In this document: piece after piece, positions 52,485 through 61,774 of the stretch
How the letters are laid out: each line of letters opens with the position of its first letter
Numbering within the stretch: the stretch's first letter is position 1
Assembly: GCA_964347945.1 (NCBI GenBank)
Contig: CAYGAW010000194.1
Coordinates: 4,439-68,438 of the forward strand
Length of the DNA: 64,000 bases
Source of the DNA: CAYGAW01 sp964347945
GTDB lineage: Bacteria; Chloroflexota; Anaerolineae; UBA7937; B3-Chlor
Direction: 5' to 3'
Position numbers and translations under genes: made by a program
Notes under the pieces: model-generated
The model's database searches: none
What the model was told of the DNA's origin: nothing
The model's input: the letters and a program-made list of their open reading frames with translations, nothing else

Positions 52485-53030
52485 CTATGAATCTGGCTCC
52501 GTCTCACCCGAACTGCCGCTGTGTGCTGCCGGGTCGAAAGCCTCTGTACTGACGTCGACGGGTGGGCGTGTCGCTCGTACGTCCTGCTGGAGGATCTCAA
52601 GGCCGTTGCGGATGGTGGTCTGTAAGGCGATCAATTGGTCTTCCAGCTGCCCCAGCACGGTGATCGCGTAGTTGTCGGCCCCTCTCATCGTCTCCTCCGC
52701 CTGCCGACGGCTTTCCTCGATGATGGCCTCCGATCGCTTTTGGGCCTCTTCGAGGAGTCCACGCTCGTTCAGGATTTGCTGTGCGTCTTCTCCCGCCCTC
52801 TGCATCAACCTCTGAGCCTCCTCGCCCGCCAGGGCGAGAATCTCCTCTCTCTCGTCCTGGACGCGCCTGGCCTCAGCAATCTGTTGAGGGATGGTCACGC
52901 GCATCTGGTCAATGATCTCCAGGCACTCATCCCTGTTCACAATGACCGCGGAGCTCAACGGCATGCGTCTACTTTTGTTCAAGAGGTTCTCCAGTCGATC
53001 GATCAGGAATGAGATGTCAATCTTGACCAC
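52485..53030 (-). CDS. Coiled-coil protein, DivIVA-like architecture
   Basis: The protein is 181 residues. After FLIDRLENLLNKSRRMPLSS it has a conserved-looking block (VNRDECLEIIDQMRVTIPQQI) and then a long Ala/Glu/Arg-rich coiled coil (about 50-140), ending in a polar tail. Proteins of this form are often found between coaD and yceD in Chloroflexota and Actinobacteria and are annotated loosely as DivIVA-like or ATP-synthase-b-like. Function unknown. The frame starts at a GTG that lies almost on top of an AAGGGGG purine run, so the true start may be slightly different. Confidence 0.75.
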   Translation of the reverse strand: MVKIDISFLIDRLENLLNKSRRMPLSSAVIVNRDECLEIIDQMRVTIPQQIAEARRVQDEREEILALAGEEAQRLMQRAGEDAQQILNERGLLEEAQKRSEAIIEESRRQAEETMRGADNYAITVLGQLEDQLIALQTTIRNGLEILQQDVRATRPPVDVSTEAFDPAAHSGSSGETEPDS

Positions 53031-53103
53031 CCCCCTTGAGGGCCAGGTTGTATCGGCGTTGACAGCCTGCTGCCGCTGAATCCCCTAGGTCGGCAACTGG
53101 CCG

Positions 53104-53631
53104 TCAGTCACGCATGGTAGTGATCTTGATCCTGTCGGTCACCTCGTCGCCGAGTTCCTCGATCTTGCTCCTCAGAGCAGTGACCACATGCGGCGGAACC
53201 AGTTTGCTGATGTCTCCGTCCAGCTTTGCCACTTCTTTGACAATGCTGGAGCTGAGGAAGTAGTATTCCTTGCTCGTCAGCAGGCACACAGATTCGATTT
53301 CTGGCGCCAGCGTTCGGTTCATCAAAGCCATCTGGAATTCGAACTCGAAGTCGCCGACGACTCTCAACCCTCGTACTATGGCCCTGGCACCCTTCCCTCT
53401 CGCGAAGTCCACCGTGAGTCCGTCGTAGCTCTCAACGCTGACGTTGGGCCATCCCTCAAACACGTTGTTGGCCATCTCTAGCCGCTCTGCAGTTGAGAAG
53501 AGCAGAGTCTTGATGGGATGGGCGTAGACGGCCACGACGACGTGATCGAAAAGAGTAGCCGCTCTCCGAGCGATGTCGACATGCCCATTGGTAATGGGAT
53601 CAAATGTGCCAGGAAAGATGGCCGTGCTCAT
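53104..53631 (-). CDS. coaD: Phosphopantetheine adenylyltransferase CoaD
   Basis: The protein is 175 residues, a nucleotidyltransferase fold with the T/HxGH-type motif in FPGTFDPITNGHVDIARR (His17) and the second nucleotide motif YFLSSSIVKEVA. VRGLRVVGDFEFEFQMALMNR binds phosphopantetheine (cited as GDFEFEFQMA). It makes dephospho-CoA in coenzyme A synthesis. GGAGGT lies nine bases before the ATG. It is the first gene of a long operon behind its own promoter. Confidence 0.95.
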   Translation of the reverse strand: MSTAIFPGTFDPITNGHVDIARRAATLFDHVVVAVYAHPIKTLLFSTAERLEMANNVFEGWPNVSVESYDGLTVDFARGKGARAIVRGLRVVGDFEFEFQMALMNRTLAPEIESVCLLTSKEYYFLSSSIVKEVAKLDGDISKLVPPHVVTALRSKIEELGDEVTDRIKITTMRD

Positions 53632-53676
53632 TCACGCAGTACCTCCATTATGCACTGATTGGCATCCACCCCTGCT

Positions 53677-53705
53677 ATTATAACATATTAACCCATGCTG
53701 TGGAA
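53677..53705 (-). promoter_or_regulatory. Promoter before coaD
   Basis: On the minus strand TTCCAC and a perfect TATAAT are exactly 17 bases apart, about 45 bases before coaD. It lies immediately after the recG stop codon, so it can drive coaD through tatC separately from the recG operon. Confidence 0.55.
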
Positions 53706-53722
53706 AACCCGAACCCCTGTCG

Positions 53723-56146
53723 TCAACTTAGGTCGCCCTCTTCCCTCTGCCAGAATTCACCGACTCGGCGTGCAAGCAGTCGGTTCTGGGGCGACTCCAG
53801 CTCTGGGTCCTTTTCCCAGATCTCCTTGGCAACAGCGCGCGCTTCCTCAAGGACGCTCACGTCACTCAGACGGGCCACTTTCAAGTCTGGCAGGCCGCTC
53901 TGTCGAGTTCCAAAGAACTCGCCGGGACCTCGCATGGCCAAGTCTTCGTCGGCCAGTTTGAATCCATCTTGTGTGCTTTCGATGATCTGTAGACGTTGTT
54001 CACCGGTATCAGTCGGTGAATCTGCCACGAGGAGGCAGTACGACTGCCGTTCCCCGCGGCCCACCCTGCCGCGGAATTGATGCAGCTGGGCCAAACCAAA
54101 GCGGTCTGCTCCTTCGATGAGCATCACCGTCGCGTTGGGCACGTCGATTCCCACCTCGACTACTGGCGTACAGACGAGGATGTCCAGCTCGCCTCGATAG
54201 AAATCCCTCATCGCGGCTTCCTTTTCCTCTGAGGTCATGCGACCGTGGAGAAGGCCCAGGCGCAAGTCGGGGAACACCTCGTCTCGCAGCCGACGGTGTT
54301 CCTCCACTGCGGCCTTGGCCTCTATCTTTTCGCTTTCCTCGATCAAGGGGCAGATGATGAAAGCTTGCTCGGATTCCTCCACGCGGCTGTGTAGGAAGCT
54401 GTAGGCCCGCTCTCTCTCCCGCGGCTTCATCCAGCGGGTGATGATCTCCTTGCGACCAGGCGGGAGTTCATCGATGGTTGATATGTCCAGATCGCCGTAG
54501 ATAGTGAGAGCCAGGGTCCGCGGAATGGGTGTTGCACTCATCACCAGGACATGGGGGTTATGACCCTTCTGTCGCAGAGTTGCTCTCTGGGTCACCCCGA
54601 ATCGGTGCTGCTCATCAATGACGACCAGTCCCAGATTGTCGAACTCCACACCCTCCTGAATCAGGGCATGCGTGCCGACGATTATCCTGGCCTCTCCCGA
54701 GGCGATTTCTTCGTAGATTCTCTCCTTCTCCGACTGCTTGGCACTGCCGGTCAGCAAGCGCAGGTGAGAGGTCACTTTGGTCAGCCCCGGCAGCCACAAT
54801 TCGCCCCACAGTCTGCCTAGGCTGACATGATGCTGCTCGGCCAGGATCTCCGTAGGAGCCATAAGGACAGCTTGCATGTTGCTGGCTGCAGTCATGAGCA
54901 TGGCAGCGGCAGCCACAACGGTCTTGCCAGAACCCACGTCGCCCTGCAGGAGTCGGCTCATGGGTTCAGGTCTTTGGAGATCGTCAAGTATTTCAGAGAG
55001 GGACCTCTCTTGAGCTGAAGTCAGAGGGAAGGGTAGGGAGTCGACGAAAGTTCGCAGGATGGAGCTGTCTATCCGAACAGGTTGCCCGGACCTTTGCCTC
55101 CACTGATGTCTTTGTTTCAAGACCCCCAGTTGAATCATCAGCAGTTCGTCAAAAGCCAGGCGGCGGCGTGCCTGTTCGAGCACCTCCGAGTCGTCAGGGA
55201 AGTGAATCTGCCGGATCGCGTTCTCCAAATCCAGGAGGTTTCTCTTCTCGCGTATGGGCAAGGGCAGATGATCGGGCAAGCGCAAGGACCAGTAGTCTGT
55301 CGTCCGCTTCATCAGCCGACGCAGCCACCGGCCAGTAATGCCTTTGGTGAGGGGATACACGGGGACTATCCGCCCTGTGTGAATCAACTCCTTGTCCAAA
55401 GGCTCCCACGTCGGTGACGAGAAGGTGAGACGCCCCAAGTACTGGTCAACCTTGCCACTGATGACGATCTGCTTGCCCGGCGTCAGTCTCTTGACTAGAT
55501 AGGGTTGATTAAACCAGGTGGCCTCCACTGTTGCTGTGCCGTCCGAGATTGTACTGGAGACAATGCTCTGACCGCGCCTGCTTGTGCGCTCGCGTGTTTC
55601 TCGGACGGTGCCGACCACGGTCACTTCTTCCCCGTAGTGGAGCTGGTCTATAGTCTTGAGAGAGCTGAAATCGTCATACCGGTTAGGGAAGAGGTAGAGA
55701 AGATCCCGAATAGTGGTAACGCCGAGGCGGCTCAACCGTTTGGCGTAAGCGTCGCTGACGCCGTGCAGCTCACGAACAGAGGAAGCAAGCGTTGTTCTCG
55801 TCTCTGACGGTTCAGTCTCGGTAGGGGGTTGGACAGCCGCTGTCTCTGCTGGCACGCTCCTCTCGGGCCTCGGCTCAGCTTCTGCCGCGCCCCACTCACG
55901 CAGGATCTCTTCCACAATCTGCCGGCGTCTCTCGAGACTCTCATCCGAGTACTTCACCAACAGACGGGCCGTGTCGTCGATGAGCCGAACCAGGAAAGGA
56001 TCGTTGGTGTTCTGTTTGGCTTCCTCGTGCCAGAACGCGGCAAACTTCCCGAGGCCACCGATGACAGCTCTGTCGGTGTAGCCCAGGTCTTTTTCCAGAA
56101 CGAGGACCTTTTCCAGCTTGTCGAATGGCGGCAGCGTAGAGTTCAT
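53723..56146 (-). CDS. recG: ATP-dependent DNA helicase RecG
   Basis: About 807 residues. RecG remodels stalled replication forks. A family-variable N-terminal extension of about 120 residues, with a Pro/Glu-rich linker, precedes the wedge domain (LHGVSDAYAKRLSRLGVTTI). The helicase domains have Walker A LQGDVGSGKTVV, the DEQH box VIDEQHRFG, MSATPIPRTLAL, and QFRGRVGRG near the end. I start it at the ATG after the degV stop; the frame is open further into degV. Ribosome binding site weak. Confidence 0.95.
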   Translation of the reverse strand: MNSTLPPFDKLEKVLVLEKDLGYTDRAVIGGLGKFAAFWHEEAKQNTNDPFLVRLIDDTARLLVKYSDESLERRRQIVEEILREWGAAEAEPRPERSVPAETAAVQPPTETEPSETRTTLASSVRELHGVSDAYAKRLSRLGVTTIRDLLYLFPNRYDDFSSLKTIDQLHYGEEVTVVGTVRETRERTSRRGQSIVSSTISDGTATVEATWFNQPYLVKRLTPGKQIVISGKVDQYLGRLTFSSPTWEPLDKELIHTGRIVPVYPLTKGITGRWLRRLMKRTTDYWSLRLPDHLPLPIREKRNLLDLENAIRQIHFPDDSEVLEQARRRLAFDELLMIQLGVLKQRHQWRQRSGQPVRIDSSILRTFVDSLPFPLTSAQERSLSEILDDLQRPEPMSRLLQGDVGSGKTVVAAAAMLMTAASNMQAVLMAPTEILAEQHHVSLGRLWGELWLPGLTKVTSHLRLLTGSAKQSEKERIYEEIASGEARIIVGTHALIQEGVEFDNLGLVVIDEQHRFGVTQRATLRQKGHNPHVLVMSATPIPRTLALTIYGDLDISTIDELPPGRKEIITRWMKPRERERAYSFLHSRVEESEQAFIICPLIEESEKIEAKAAVEEHRRLRDEVFPDLRLGLLHGRMTSEEKEAAMRDFYRGELDILVCTPVVEVGIDVPNATVMLIEGADRFGLAQLHQFRGRVGRGERQSYCLLVADSPTDTGEQRLQIIESTQDGFKLADEDLAMRGPGEFFGTRQSGLPDLKVARLSDVSVLEEARAVAKEIWEKDPELESPQNRLLARRVGEFWQREEGDLS

Positions 56147-56174
56147 GGTGCTCTCAGCGGAATGAAGTTCACAA

Positions 56175-57017
56175 TCACAGACCCTCGTACACGAAGACGC
56201 CGATCGCCTCGGGTCCCAGGTGAGTGGCCAGGACGGGACCATAGGTGATCACGTCTATGTCCTGTACAGGGTACGCGACTCGTAGCCTATCCAGCAGGTC
56301 AGTGGGGGCAGCAACATTGGCACCTTTGAGAATGGCTATCTTCTCCAGGTGGGGAAACTCCGTGACGAACTCGTACAGTTTGTCTACGCCACCACTCCTG
56401 GTCCGCACCTTCTCCAAAGGCAGGACTTCTCCATCCTCGATAATCAGCAACGGCTTGATGCTCAGCATGGTGCCGAGAAGCGCTTCGGCTTTTCCAATAC
56501 GCTCTCCTCTCTCCAGGTATTCGAGATCCTCGACAAAGAACACCAGATAGACATGCGGGATCATGGCCCTCACCATCCTGACGACTTCATCCAGGCTGGC
56601 CCCTTTGCGGGAAATCGTGCTGGCGGTGAGAACCAGGGTCCTCAGAGCCAGAGACGTAGTCAGCGAGTCCACAACCGCAATGCGACGTTGCCCGATGAGG
56701 GACGTAGCCGCTTGTCTGGCCAATTCTACAGTCCCGCTGAGCTTGGCGGAGATATGAATGGATATTATGTCATCGGTCTCGCTACCAAGAGATCGATAGG
56801 TGTCTTCGAAGAGCTCCAATGGCGGAGCAGTAGTAGAGGGGAGGGACTCGGAGTTCTCAAGCTTCTCGAAGAACTCGTCGTGGTTGATATCTATACCGTC
56901 TCGAAACCTTTCACGTCCTATGTGGAGGTTCAAGGGGATGACTGTGATTCCCAAGTCCTCGGCCATGTCGTAGGACAACTCTGCTGTGCTATCGGTGACT
57001 ACTCTGACTCTTCCCAT
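56175..57017 (-). CDS. DegV family fatty-acid-binding protein (FakB-like)
   Basis: The protein is 280 residues. VVTDSTAELSYDMAED starts the first domain. STTAPPLELFEDTY and ISIHISAKLSGTVELARQAA (in part) are the family loops that hold the carboxyl group of a fatty acid, and VDSLTTSLA follows. DegV proteins present bound fatty acid to FakA for phosphorylation. The fakA gene lies directly upstream, so this is probably its FakB partner. AAGGG lies before the ATG. Confidence 0.92.
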   Translation of the reverse strand: MGRVRVVTDSTAELSYDMAEDLGITVIPLNLHIGRERFRDGIDINHDEFFEKLENSESLPSTTAPPLELFEDTYRSLGSETDDIISIHISAKLSGTVELARQAATSLIGQRRIAVVDSLTTSLALRTLVLTASTISRKGASLDEVVRMVRAMIPHVYLVFFVEDLEYLERGERIGKAEALLGTMLSIKPLLIIEDGEVLPLEKVRTRSGGVDKLYEFVTEFPHLEKIAILKGANVAAPTDLLDRLRVAYPVQDIDVITYGPVLATHLGPEAIGVFVYEGL

Positions 57018-57073
57018 GTGCTACCCTTGCATCTGAATGGATTTGTCTTGGCTACGGCAAACCAGACTATCTC

Positions 57074-58729
57074 CTATTCGCCCGAGAGAATGTAGTAGTA
57101 GTGGGGCTGTCCGCCGTCGACAACCTCCCACTCCTGATTCGAATAGGTTTCCTGCATCTTCTTGACCAAATCCTCTGCTTGCGACTGGGTCACGTCCTCG
57201 CCGAAATACACCGTGATGATCTCTTGCTCCGCCGCGCTCATCTGCTCGAGCATCGTGGACACAACTTCCTCCACAGTCTGGCCAGAGGCGGTCAGGTCTC
57301 CATTCAGCAGGCCAATGATCTCTCCTTCCTCGACTTCCAGCGACTTGTACTTCACCGAACGAATGGCTTTCGTGATCTCGGCCGTCTGGACCGCCTGCGT
57401 CGCCTTCTCCATGGCTTTCGCATTCTTCTCCAGGTCTGCCTGATAGTTGAAGGACAGGAGAGCGCTGATGCCCTGGGGAATGGTTTCGCTCGGCACCACA
57501 GCGACGTTCTTCTGCGACAGTTCCTCGGCCTTCTGAGCGGCCAGGAGCACATTGTCATTGTTGGGCAGAACTATGACGTCCTCTTGCCTTGTGGATTCGA
57601 TAGCCTCAAGCAGCTCTTGAGTGCTGGGGTTCATCGTCTGTCCACCGGGTACGATGGTGCGGACACCCAGACTGGTAAACACCCGCTGAAGACCTTGGCC
57701 TGACACCACAGCCACGATGGCTATACCGTCCGTCTCCTCAGCCGCTGCCTCCTCTCCCATGACCATGTACTCGCGGTGCTGATCCTGCATGTTGTCTATC
57801 TTGATGTTGTGGAGGGCGCCTTTGCTGGAGGCAAAACCGATCACCTCTCCAGGCCTAAACGTGTGCACGTGCACCTTGATCGTGTTCTCATCCCCCACGA
57901 CAAGAACCGAGTCGCCCCAACCCGTGACGCGCTCCTGGATCTCGTTCAGATCGAGATCCTCTCCCTGCAAGATGAACTCGGTGCAGTAGCCCCATTCCAT
58001 CTCCCCTCCAGCGGGAGCAGCTTCCACTGCGGCGGGAACTGGTTCAGTAACATCGACTTTCTCCATTGGTTCTCCCCTCATGTATTTCAGCGCCCCTTCG
58101 AGGATCACGAACAGGCCTTGGCCTCCTGCGTCCACAACGCCAGCCTCGCGCAGCACACTCAGCAGAGAGGGTGTCCTGGCTACAGAGTCCCTCGCGCCCG
58201 CCACGACGCGCTCCATGACCGGCAGCAAGTCGCAGACTCCTTCGTCCACAGCCGCCTGTGCCGCGTCGGCCGCCTCGCGGCCGACGGTGAGGATCGTTCC
58301 CTCCACTGGCTTGATGACGCCTTTGTACGCGGTGGCGGATCCCTCGGCGAGCGCTGCCGCGAAATCCGCACCGTCGAACTTGTTCTTGTCCTTCAGACAA
58401 CTCGCTATCCCTCTGAACAATTGGGATAGGATTACTCCCGAGTTGCCGCGCGCGCCCATGAGAGCGCCGTGCGCCGTGGCGTGGGCTACTGCTCCGGCGG
58501 ACTCATCCGGGGAGTTTCGGATCTCCTCCAAAGCGGCCTGCATAGTGAGCACCATGTTCGTGCCCGTGTCACCGTCGGGCACAGGGAAGACGTTCAGCGC
58601 ATTGATGTGGGAAGCGTGCTTCTCCAGCCAGGCGGTACCTGCCTGTAGGAGAAGCTTGAGTTCGCGACCATTGCACGAGTCCACCATCGGAGCCATCGCT
58701 GGCGCTTCTTGAGCCTTCTCTGCTGTCAA
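57074..58729 (-). CDS. fakA: Fatty acid kinase FakA (DAK2 domain, YloV family)
   Basis: About 551 residues. The N-terminal DAK2 domain has NVFPVPDGDTGTNM (nucleotide and metal site) and GARGNSGVILSQ. A middle domain and the C-terminal DegV-like DAK1 domain (VLPNNDNVLLAAQKAEEL) follow. FakA phosphorylates fatty acids held by FakB, feeding membrane lipid synthesis from free fatty acids. The frame opens at a TTG (58738); a TTG at 58729 has GGAGG nine bases upstream and is preferred, and an ATG at 58696 is also possible. Confidence 0.93.
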   Translation of the reverse strand: MTAEKAQEAPAMAPMVDSCNGRELKLLLQAGTAWLEKHASHINALNVFPVPDGDTGTNMVLTMQAALEEIRNSPDESAGAVAHATAHGALMGARGNSGVILSQLFRGIASCLKDKNKFDGADFAAALAEGSATAYKGVIKPVEGTILTVGREAADAAQAAVDEGVCDLLPVMERVVAGARDSVARTPSLLSVLREAGVVDAGGQGLFVILEGALKYMRGEPMEKVDVTEPVPAAVEAAPAGGEMEWGYCTEFILQGEDLDLNEIQERVTGWGDSVLVVGDENTIKVHVHTFRPGEVIGFASSKGALHNIKIDNMQDQHREYMVMGEEAAAEETDGIAIVAVVSGQGLQRVFTSLGVRTIVPGGQTMNPSTQELLEAIESTRQEDVIVLPNNDNVLLAAQKAEELSQKNVAVVPSETIPQGISALLSFNYQADLEKNAKAMEKATQAVQTAEITKAIRSVKYKSLEVEEGEIIGLLNGDLTASGQTVEEVVSTMLEQMSAAEQEIITVYFGEDVTQSQAEDLVKKMQETYSNQEWEVVDGGQPHYYYILSGE

Positions 58730-58767
58730 TCTGGGCAACCTCCAACCTGCCTAGGCTTCGGTTCTCA

Positions 58768-59127
58768 TCAACTAAGGTCGCTGATCCGCAGACCTTGGAC
58801 GTGGACATTCACTTCGGCCACGGGAACGCCCAGGGCTTTCTCTACGTTGAACTTGACGCTCTGCATGATGTTCTGGGCCACCTCGGAAACTCTCACACCG
58901 TATTCCATGATCACGTAAAGGTCGATGGTTATCTTGTCATCCACGAGGTCTACGTCCACCCCTTTTCGAGGCGTGTCCGCGGGATGGAGCATATCTGCCA
59001 GTCCGTCGCGCACCGTGCGTGGGGCCATACCCACGACTCCGTAGCTCTCCAGCACTGCCTGGCTGGCGATGCTGGCGATAGCTGCGGGAGAGATCTCTAT
59101 GCTTCCCAATCTCCGTTCTTCAACCAT
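58768..59127 (-). CDS. Asp23/Gls24 family protein (YloU-like, second copy)
   Basis: The protein is 119 residues. It has GSIEISPAAIASIASQAVLE, the TIDLYVIMEYGVRVSEVAQ middle and VAEVNVHVQGL end of the family. It is only distantly like the copy near nusB. The order rpmB (divergent) - asp23 - fakA matches rpmB-yloU-yloV of Bacillus, so it is the YloU equivalent. GAGGTGAGG precedes the ATG. Cellular role unsettled; links to envelope and lipid metabolism are reported in Bacillota. Confidence 0.9.
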   Translation of the reverse strand: MVEERRLGSIEISPAAIASIASQAVLESYGVVGMAPRTVRDGLADMLHPADTPRKGVDVDLVDDKITIDLYVIMEYGVRVSEVAQNIMQSVKFNVEKALGVPVAEVNVHVQGLRISDLS

Positions 59128-59195
59128 TGGACCTCACCTCAAGAGGTTCCATGCTGGCGCTGCGAGGGCGCGCACAGCAAGCATGCGTTGAGGAT

Positions 59196-59224
59196 TTGAC
59201 TATGCCATCGACTTGTGGTACGCT
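59196..59224 (+). promoter_or_regulatory. Promoter of rpmB
   Basis: TTGACT and TACGCT are exactly 17 bases apart. Transcription would start about 30 bases before the rpmB start codon. Confidence 0.55.
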
Positions 59225-59258
59225 TATTTACAGTAGTGTTGATCTGAGGTATGGAATA

Positions 59259-59465
59259 ATGGCAAGAGAATGTGATATCTGCGGCAAAGGCCCTCAATTC
59301 GGGCATAGCGTCAGCCATGCTCACAATCGAACCAAGCGCAACTGGCAGCCGAATCTGCATCGCAAAACGATAAGCGACGGCAAGAGCAAGCGAACTGTTC
59401 GCATCTGCACCAGGTGTCTGCGCACCCTGGAGAAGGGACCTGCTCCAGGTCGGGTGTCTCTCTGA
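59259..59465 (+). CDS. rpmB: 50S ribosomal protein bL28
   Basis: The protein is 68 residues: MARECDICGKGPQFGHSVSH start, RNWQPNLHR and the C-terminal CTRCLRTLEKG. The two CxxC pairs (Cys5/Cys8 and near residue 53) indicate the zinc-binding form. GAGGT lies eight bases before the chosen ATG; the frame is open 44 codons upstream, but those lie before and across the promoter. It is a single-gene transcription unit with its own promoter and terminator. Confidence 0.95.
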   Translation: MARECDICGKGPQFGHSVSHAHNRTKRNWQPNLHRKTISDGKSKRTVRICTRCLRTLEKGPAPGRVSL

Positions 59466-59929
59466 TTGATTGATTGATTCATCGTCACACTGTGAGCCAG
59501 TCCCTGGTTGCCGGGACTGGCTCTTGTCTGTCACGCATCCCCCACTAGGATAACCCCGGCTCCCCGCATGGGTTACCATGCGCTGGCCGCCGCGCCCAAT
59601 GTGGACCGCTCGCGGAGCCCCCAATATTCCCAAACAATTAATGATACCCATGCTCAAGCCAAAAGGCAATTCTAGCCCGTAGGTGAGCCTAGCGCGTCGC
59701 AAGACGACCTTGCAAGAGCATCGGGTTGGCAGGCCGATGCTACCACGTGAAGGGATACACGCCGGAAGCATTGCTGCAAACCGGCCTTAGCCAGCTGTTC
59801 GCAGTCCCTGGCGCAGGGCTTCAGTCCGGCGCTCCCAGGCGAGCGGGATGAGGCGGCGTTCCTGGCTTGGCAATCAGGAACGGGATTCGTGATCCGCACC
59901 ACTGACGAGCCAATATCATGTCGAGGCCA
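59466..59929. other. Intergenic region between rpmB and rlmN
   Basis: It starts with (TGAT)x4 and the rpmB terminator. The remaining 400 bases show no recognisable gene, tRNA or promoter. Two minus-strand frames cross it but have no domain signatures and no ribosome binding site. It may be degraded sequence. Confidence 0.5.
59494..59523 (+). terminator. Rho-independent terminator of rpmB
   Basis: GAGCCAGTCCC and GGGACTGGCTC form a perfect 11-pair stem with an eight-base loop, followed by TTGTCTGT, about 30 bases after the rpmB stop. Confidence 0.8.
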
Positions 59930-61036
59930 CTATTGCCGAGCCTCACCGCCTTTGCCACTGCCTGATCTGGAGCGCAGCTGACCGCACCCTGCCTCGATCT
60001 CGATGCCCCGCCCCAGCCTGATGGTGCTGTTGACGCCCAGGTGGCTCAGTTCCTGGTGAAAGGCCCGCACACGCTTTCTGGGACTCCCTCGCGAGGCTGA
60101 CTCTGGGACGGGGTTGGCGCGGATGAGGTTGACGTGGCAGAGCAGTCCGTTCAGGAGCGATGCCAGGTCCCTCGCGTGTTGGGACGAATCGTTCAGTCCA
60201 TCCAAGAGGGCGTACTCGAAGGTCACGCGGCGCCCCGTGCGCTCGACGTAAGACCTGCAGGCGCCTATCAGCTCCCTGAGTGGATATCGTCGAGCGACGG
60301 GCACCAACGTCCTTCTCAACTCGTCCGTGGGCGCGTGGAGCGACACCGCCAGTCCGACTTGCTGTTTCTCGAGACTCAAACGTTCGATGCCAGGTAAAAT
60401 ACCCACCGTGGAGATCGTGATCCGCCGTGCGCCGAGGTTGAAGCCCCGCGGGTCGGTCAAAGTTTCGACGGCTTGCCACGTCGCTTCGTAGTTCAGGAGC
60501 GGTTCACCCATGCCCATGAACACTACGTTGCTGATCCTCTGCCCCTCTTCTTTCAGGTCTCGAGCGAAGTGGATTGCCTGTTCGACGATCTCCCCGGGGG
60601 TGAGATTCCGAGTGAAGCCGCTCTGTCCGGTGGCGCAGAAGGGACACCCCACCGGGCATCCTACCTGAGTGGACAGGCACACGCTGTTCCGCTTCTCGTA
60701 CCGCATGAGGACGCTCTCGATGGTCTCCCCATCAGGCAGGGCGAAGAGAACCTTGTGGGTCAGCCCATCGGGGGAAACGGCCTCTTGAAGAGGAGAGAGG
60801 CTGTGGATCTCTGCGATCTGGCCCAGCTGCTCGCGCAACGATTGCGGGAGATTGTGCATCTCACCGAATTCGGCAGTCAGCGAAACGTAGAGCCACTGGT
60901 ACACCTGTTCCGCCCGATAACGGGACTGGCCCAGGGACAGAGCCAGATCTTGGAGCTCAGAAAAAGTGAGGTCCAAGAGGGCTAGCTTGCGAGTCCCCCT
61001 TGGACCCTCTTGAGCGCAGGCTGTAACAGTCGTCAA
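59930..61036 (-). CDS. rlmN: 23S rRNA/tRNA adenine C2-methyltransferase RlmN
   Basis: The protein is 368 residues, a radical SAM enzyme that methylates A2503 of 23S rRNA (and A37 of some tRNAs). The 4Fe-4S motif is Cys-x3-Cys-x2-Cys in VGCPVGCPFCATG. FMGMGEPLLNY binds SAM. The second catalytic Cys is in EAGCGQL near the C-terminus, within IRLGRGIEIEAGCGQLR-type sequence. The frame starts with a TTG just after the metallopeptidase stop; no clear ribosome binding site is seen, so the start may lie further in. Confidence 0.94.
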   Translation of the reverse strand: MTTVTACAQEGPRGTRKLALLDLTFSELQDLALSLGQSRYRAEQVYQWLYVSLTAEFGEMHNLPQSLREQLGQIAEIHSLSPLQEAVSPDGLTHKVLFALPDGETIESVLMRYEKRNSVCLSTQVGCPVGCPFCATGQSGFTRNLTPGEIVEQAIHFARDLKEEGQRISNVVFMGMGEPLLNYEATWQAVETLTDPRGFNLGARRITISTVGILPGIERLSLEKQQVGLAVSLHAPTDELRRTLVPVARRYPLRELIGACRSYVERTGRRVTFEYALLDGLNDSSQHARDLASLLNGLLCHVNLIRANPVPESASRGSPRKRVRAFHQELSHLGVNSTIRLGRGIEIEAGCGQLRSRSGSGKGGEARQ

Positions 61037-61037
61037 A

Positions 61038-61739
61038 CTAGTCCCTCCTGCTCATCCCCGTGGCTAGAAACACGAAGTAGAGCAGCTGGGACAAAGCCTG
61101 GGCCAGAGCGGCCACGTAAGTCAGAGAGGCTGCCGAAAGGACGGCCTGCACGCCCTGGATGTCCGTGGTGCCCACCAGGCCTTCCGCTTTCACCATCTGG
61201 AGGGCGCGGCGGCTGGCGTCTCGCTCCACAGGCACTGTCACCAGCGCGAAGACCACACCGCCGGAGAAGAGGATGACCCCCAGCCACACCAGGCCTGAGA
61301 TCTGTACAAACAGACCGATGAAGAAGAAGATCATGCCCATCCAGGTGCCGAGGTTGACCAGAGGCACCAGACCCGAGCGCACTCGCAGGGGAGCGTATTC
61401 AGACTGGTGCTGAACGGCGTGGCCTACCTCATGGGCCACGATGCCTAGCGAGGCTACAGATGGAGACTGGGCCACTCCTTTGGAGAGGCGGAGCACCCTC
61501 TTGCGCGGATCATAGTGGTCGCCCATCACTCCGCGGGCTCCCTCTAACTCCACATCGGGCAGTCCATTGGCCCTCAACAGCAACCTGGCAGCCTCTGCAC
61601 CGGAGATATTCCTCATGTTGCGGACGCGCGACCATTTCCTGTAAGCCGATTGCACTCTCCACTGAGCGATCAAGGCCAGGAAGAGCGCTGGCAACGAGAA
61701 CAGCAGGTATCTTATGTCGAAATAGAAAGGTAAGAACAT
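61038..61739 (-). CDS. Membrane zinc metallopeptidase (YugP / Zn_peptidase_2 family)
   Basis: The protein is 233 residues. A first helix (about 8-26) is followed by a cytoplasmic or membrane-edge region with GDHYDPRKRVLRLS and the zinc motif AHEVGHAVQH, then two or three more helices (about 125-170) and PVERDASRRALQ, which supplies a further family-conserved site. YugP proteins are presumed proteases with unknown targets. AAGGAGG lies seven bases before the ATG. rlmN follows immediately. Confidence 0.9.
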   Translation of the reverse strand: MFLPFYFDIRYLLFSLPALFLALIAQWRVQSAYRKWSRVRNMRNISGAEAARLLLRANGLPDVELEGARGVMGDHYDPRKRVLRLSKGVAQSPSVASLGIVAHEVGHAVQHQSEYAPLRVRSGLVPLVNLGTWMGMIFFFIGLFVQISGLVWLGVILFSGGVVFALVTVPVERDASRRALQMVKAEGLVGTTDIQGVQAVLSAASLTYVAALAQALSQLLYFVFLATGMSRRD

Positions 61740-61774
61740 ACAAGTGCCTCCTTAGTCACACATGTTCTACATTA

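Noticed and set aside
59139..59771. A 210-residue minus-strand frame over rpmB and its terminator
   Set aside because: It crosses the rpmB coding sequence, promoter and terminator and shows no domain.
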